Positions 30,588 to 33,875 of a DNA stretch of 33,875 nucleotides are shown here, piece after piece; the first letter of the stretch is position 1; each line of letters begins with the position of its first letter. Under the pieces are notes generated by a model, which saw only the letters and a program-made list of their open reading frames with translations, was not told the DNA's origin and did no database searches. Made by a program: the position numbers and the translations under genes. Origin of the DNA: Streptomyces ureilyticus (GTDB taxonomy: Bacteria > Actinomycetota > Actinomycetes > Streptomycetales > Streptomycetaceae); assembly GCF_011045025.1 (NCBI RefSeq), contig NZ_JAAKZX010000097.1, forward strand, positions 1-33,875, given 5' to 3'.

Positions 30588-31637
30588 GTGCGCGTGGAGA
30601 AGTGGCGGGAAGACGCCCTACCGGCTGGCAGGCATGCCGACCAGCCGGACAAGGGTGAGGGCTGTCCGTCGACCCGTCTAGATGCGGGGGATTCGTTTCA
30701 TGATGGTTCTGGCGATATATCCATGCCCAAACAGCGAGATGGCCGAGACGGCGACGACAATGAGCAGGACATAGTCAGCTCGCAGGACAGACACGGCTCG
30801 CAGGACAGAGGCAGCGCGCAGCCGGCGGGCCCCGTCCCGCGCGCAGGCGAGACCCAGCAGTTCTTCGCCCTGCCGGAGACCGCGACCGAGCATCACCATG
30901 ACCCGGACGAGGTCACGGTCCAGCTCGACGTCGCCGACGCGCACCTGGAGGACTGGCTGGTTCAGCAGGCCAAGACGCCTCGGGGCGGTCAGGGCGTCCA
31001 GGAGGGTTCGGACGGTCCTGTCTTCGTCGACGAGACGGGCCGGCGCAGCCGCAGGTACCGCCGTATCGGCATGGCCCTCGGCATGGCCTGCGCCGTCTAC
31101 GCCGTCGTCATCATCGTCACGCTGCTGTCGGGCAACTCCAGCGCGCCCTGGCTCCCGGTGCCGGGCAAGGAGGACAATAAGCCGGCCGGGAAGGTCGACT
31201 CCCCGTCGTTGCCGCCCGCGTCCGAGGGCCCGTCCGCACCGGCGAACCCCCCGTCCGGGCTGAGCCCGCAGCCCACCGACGGTACGTCGTCCCTGCCGGA
31301 CGTCGCCCCCTCGCCGAGCAAGTCGCCCAAGCCCACGGAGTCGGTCAAGCCCACGGAGTCGGACGAGCCGACGGACCCGAGCACGAAGCCGGACCCGGAC
31401 CCGACCACGTCGGACGACCCCCCGGCCGACCCCCCGGCTGATCCGCCGGCCGATCCGCCGCCGCCGGACCCGGACCCGACCCCGTCGGACGAGACCCCGG
31501 CCGATCCCCCGGCAGACGGCGCCGACCCGGTCGCCGCCCCGCCGGCGGTCGGTGACGCTACGCCCGTAGACCCGGTCGGCGTCATCGACGTCATCGAGCA
31601 GCCCCCCGCCCCGTCTTCTTCGGAGATCACCCTCTGA
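30588..31637 (+). CDS. matA: MatA-like membrane protein for extracellular glycan / mycelial aggregation
   Basis: Up to 349 residues. The cytoplasmic part (about 1-155) is hydrophilic. A single membrane segment (about 160-182, IGMALGMACAVYAVVIIVTLL) follows, and then a long extracellular Pro/Asp/Ser/Thr-rich stalk with repeats such as KPTES and DPPAD, and no catalytic domain. Its stop overlaps the matB start (TGATG), so the two are coupled. In S. lividans and S. coelicolor, matA-matB are needed for pellet formation through a poly-N-acetylglucosamine-type glycan; the symbol rests on gene order and on this partner. GTG 30588 has a strong GGGGGGA site, but the first 45 codons have poor third-position GC, so ATG 30723 (MPKQRDGRD) is a serious alternative. 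Confidence 0.8.
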   Translation: MRVEKWREDALPAGRHADQPDKGEGCPSTRLDAGDSFHDGSGDISMPKQRDGRDGDDNEQDIVSSQDRHGSQDRGSAQPAGPVPRAGETQQFFALPETATEHHHDPDEVTVQLDVADAHLEDWLVQQAKTPRGGQGVQEGSDGPVFVDETGRRSRRYRRIGMALGMACAVYAVVIIVTLLSGNSSAPWLPVPGKEDNKPAGKVDSPSLPPASEGPSAPANPPSGLSPQPTDGTSSLPDVAPSPSKSPKPTESVKPTESDEPTDPSTKPDPDPTTSDDPPADPPADPPADPPPPDPDPTPSDETPADPPADGADPVAAPPAVGDATPVDPVGVIDVIEQPPAPSSSEITL

Positions 31638-33853
31638 TGGCATCCCGCTCCCGTCGTGGCGGTAAGGCACCAGCCTCCGGTGCAGTACGTCGTCGTCGCC
31701 TGCCCCTGCGCTATCTGCTGCCCTCGCTCGTCCTCGTCGCTCTGATGGCGATGCTGATGCTGCGCGGCTTCGTCCACAGCGAGATCCTCGCGGACTACCG
31801 CATCAACAGCCCCGCGTCCAACGACCGGGTCCCCCAGGAGGTCCTGAAGGGCGGCCCGGTCATCGACACCCGTCGTGACGGCACCGACAGCAGGCACGTA
31901 CTGGACCGTCGTATGGTCCTCACCTTCGACGACGGCCCGCACCCCGAGTGGACGCCCAAGATCCTCGACGTGCTGAAGAAGCACGACGCGCACGCGGTGT
32001 TCTTCATCACCGGCACCATGGCCTCGCGCTATCCGGACCTCGTCCAGCGGATGGTCGACGAAGGCCACGAGATCGGCCTGCACACCTTCAACCACCCCGA
32101 CCTCTCCCTCCAGTCCCAGCGCCGCATCAACTGGGAGCTCTCCCAGAACCAGCTGGCGCTCGCGGGCGCGGCGGGCATCCGTTCCTCGCTCTTCAGGCCG
32201 CCGTACTCCTCCTTCGCCGACGCCATGGACAACAAGTCCTGGCCGGTCACCGAGTACATCGGCAGCCAGGGCTACATCACCATCGTCAACAACACCGACA
32301 GCGAGGACTGGCGCAGGCCCGGCGTCGACGAGATCATCCGCAACGCCACGCCCAAGGGCGACAAGGGTGCGATCGTCCTGATGCACGACTCCGGTGGCGA
32401 CCGCTCGCAGACCGTCACCGCGCTCGACAAGTTCCTGCCTCAGATGAAGGACAGGGGCTACCGGTTCGAGAACCTCACCAAGGCTCTCGGCGCACAGAGC
32501 GCCCACACCAAGGTCACCGGCCTCGAGCTGTGGAAGGGAAAGGCCTGGGTGTACGCGGTCCAGGCCTCCGAGCGGATCACCAGCGTCCTCGTCGTCGGCC
32601 TCGCGATCATCGGTGTCCTGGTCTTCGCCCGCTTCGGCCTGATGCTCCTGCTCTCCGTGGTCCATGCCCGCCGGGTACGCCGCAAGGACTTCCGCTGGGG
32701 CCCCCGCGGGCCGGTCACCGAACCCGTATCGGTGCTGGTTCCCGCGTACAACGAAGCCAAGTGCATCGAGAACACGGTGCGTTCGCTGATGGCCAGCGAG
32801 CATCCCATCGAGGTCATCGTCATCGACGACGGTTCGAGCGACGGCACGGCCCGCATCGTGGAGGGCCTGCGGCTGCCGAACGTACGCGTCGTGCGCCAGC
32901 TCAACGCGGGCAAGCCCGCCGCGCTCAACCGCGGTATCAAGAACGCCCGTTACAACCTCATCGTGATGATGGACGGCGACACGGTCTTCGAACCGGCGAC
33001 GGTGGGCGAGCTCGTCCAGCCCTTCGCCGACCCGAGCGTGGGCGCGGTCGCCGGCAACGCGAAGGTCGGCAACAAGGACTCCCTCATCGGCGCCTGGCAG
33101 CACATCGAGTACGTGATGGGCTTCAACCTCGACCGCCGTATGTACGACATCCTGCGCTGCATGCCGACGATCCCGGGTGCGGTCGGAGCCTTCCGGCGCT
33201 CCGCCCTGGAACGCGTCGGCGGCATGAGCGACGACACGCTCGCCGAGGACACCGACATCACGATGGCGATGCACCGCGACGGCTGGCGCGTCGTCTACGC
33301 GGAGAACGCCCGCGCCTGGACCGAAGCACCGGAATCCGTCCAGCAGCTGTGGTCCCAGCGCTACCGCTGGTCGTACGGCACGATGCAGGCGATCTGGAAG
33401 CACCGCCGCTCGATCATCGAGAAGGGCCCGTCGGGCCGCTTCGGCCGCGTGGGCATGCCGCTGGTCTCCCTGTTCATGGTGGTGGCGCCGCTGCTGGCCC
33501 CCCTGATCGACGTGTTCCTCTTGTACGGGCTCATCTTCGGCCCCACGGGCAAGACGATCGGCGCCTGGCTGGGCGTCCTGGCCATCCAGGCGATCTGCGC
33601 GGCGTACGCCTTCCGCCTGGACCGCGAACGCATGACGCACCTGATCTCGCTGCCGTTGCAGCAGCTCCTGTACCGCCAGCTCATGTACGTGGTGCTCCTG
33701 CAGTCCTGGATTACGGCCCTGACCGGCGGCCGGCTGCGGTGGCAGAAGCTGCGGCGTACGGGGGTCGTGGGGTCGGCGCCGGGTGGTTCGGTTCCTGGTG
33801 CGGTGCCCGGGCAGCGGGCGGCGCGTGGGGATGAGCGGAGGCCGGTGGGATGA
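31637..33853 (+). CDS. matB: MatB-like bifunctional polysaccharide deacetylase / family 2 glycosyltransferase
   Basis: 738 residues combining two enzymes. A membrane segment (about 24-44) leads to an extracellular NodB deacetylase (about 92-285) with TFDDGPHPEWTP (D98, D99), HTFNH (metal ligands H149, H153), RPPYSS and a late MHDSGGD string. A second membrane segment (about 312-338) returns to a cytoplasmic GT2 domain with VPAYNEA, DDGSSDGT (D397-D398), DGDT, EDTD (537-540) and QRYRW (574-578), the processive synthase signature, followed by C-terminal membrane segments. It should polymerise UDP-GlcNAc and remove acetyl groups from the exported chain, merging the roles of PgaC and PgaB. All motifs are intact. 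The tail after residue 700 is Gly/Pro/Arg-rich. Confidence 0.92.
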   Translation: MASRSRRGGKAPASGAVRRRRLPLRYLLPSLVLVALMAMLMLRGFVHSEILADYRINSPASNDRVPQEVLKGGPVIDTRRDGTDSRHVLDRRMVLTFDDGPHPEWTPKILDVLKKHDAHAVFFITGTMASRYPDLVQRMVDEGHEIGLHTFNHPDLSLQSQRRINWELSQNQLALAGAAGIRSSLFRPPYSSFADAMDNKSWPVTEYIGSQGYITIVNNTDSEDWRRPGVDEIIRNATPKGDKGAIVLMHDSGGDRSQTVTALDKFLPQMKDRGYRFENLTKALGAQSAHTKVTGLELWKGKAWVYAVQASERITSVLVVGLAIIGVLVFARFGLMLLLSVVHARRVRRKDFRWGPRGPVTEPVSVLVPAYNEAKCIENTVRSLMASEHPIEVIVIDDGSSDGTARIVEGLRLPNVRVVRQLNAGKPAALNRGIKNARYNLIVMMDGDTVFEPATVGELVQPFADPSVGAVAGNAKVGNKDSLIGAWQHIEYVMGFNLDRRMYDILRCMPTIPGAVGAFRRSALERVGGMSDDTLAEDTDITMAMHRDGWRVVYAENARAWTEAPESVQQLWSQRYRWSYGTMQAIWKHRRSIIEKGPSGRFGRVGMPLVSLFMVVAPLLAPLIDVFLLYGLIFGPTGKTIGAWLGVLAIQAICAAYAFRLDRERMTHLISLPLQQLLYRQLMYVVLLQSWITALTGGRLRWQKLRRTGVVGSAPGGSVPGAVPGQRAARGDERRPVG

Positions 33854-33875
33854 CGCGGGGCGACTCGTACTGCTG
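33850..33875 (+). CDS. Start of the gene after matB (8 codons, partial)
   Basis: ATG 33850 overlaps the matB stop in an ATGA arrangement, with CGGAGG upstream inside matB. Only MTRGDSYC is visible. The overlap predicts translational coupling, hence a third gene in the mat unit. The product cannot be identified from eight codons. Confidence 0.55.

Noticed and set aside
31097..33640. 847-codon minus frame opposite matB
   Set aside because: Shadow of matA/matB, whose deacetylase and glycosyltransferase motifs are intact on the plus strand.

Overview
The window is a stretch of actinobacterial chromosome, almost certainly Streptomyces. Base composition is about 70% GC with strong third-position GC, TTA leucine codons are rare, and the gene content and order (two adjacent Ser/Thr kinases, prfB, ftsE-ftsX, an S41 protease, smpB, ssrA, then further on matA-matB) match what I remember of the S. 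coelicolor SCO2962-SCO2975 neighbourhood. That synteny is from memory, not from a search.

Region 1 (1-6540), signalling. A partial minus-strand gene encodes an FHA-domain protein that continues into an FtsK/SpoIIIE (EccC-like) region, interrupted by more than 450 codons of degenerate repeats. Divergent from it are two membrane-anchored Ser/Thr kinases (pkaA, pkaB). The juxtamembrane linker of PkaA carries four Thr-x-Val-Leu/Met-Pro motifs that would suit an FHA reader.

Region 2 (6541-13890), core housekeeping. It holds a repeat-rich intergenic segment, prfB (release factor 2), a sortase-type LAETG surface protein with Asp/Glu-Pro-Thr repeats, a small zinc-ribbon membrane protein, ftsE-ftsX, a secreted PDZ/S41 protease with a TTA codon, smpB and the tmRNA gene ssrA. 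Together these cover termination, trans-translation rescue and cell-wall hydrolase control.

Region 3 (13890-27930), accessory block just downstream of ssrA. It starts with a secreted esterase of the PHB depolymerase/CE1 type. A minus-strand carbohydrate operon follows: binding lipoprotein, two permeases, GH31 alpha-xylosidase, LacI regulator, and a secreted GH3 enzyme with an inserted beta-rich domain and a CBM6-like tail. The operon has two palindromic operators upstream, overlapping or closely linked reading frames and no ATPase of its own, so it probably borrows MsiK. Next come a frameshifted RTX-type calcium-binding protein, a GNAT acetyltransferase and a cytochrome P450.

Region 4 (27931-33875). 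An MFS exporter-like gene is divergent from a LysR regulator. After it come matA-matB, the genes for an extracellular poly-N-acetylglucosamine-type polymer involved in mycelial aggregation, led by a promoter and a 5' leader hairpin. The first codons of a further, translationally overlapping gene lie at the window end.

Three genes contain TTA codons (the S41 protease, the LacI regulator and the RTX protein), suggesting bldA-dependent, developmentally timed translation. No integrase, transposase, tRNA gene or CRISPR array was seen.
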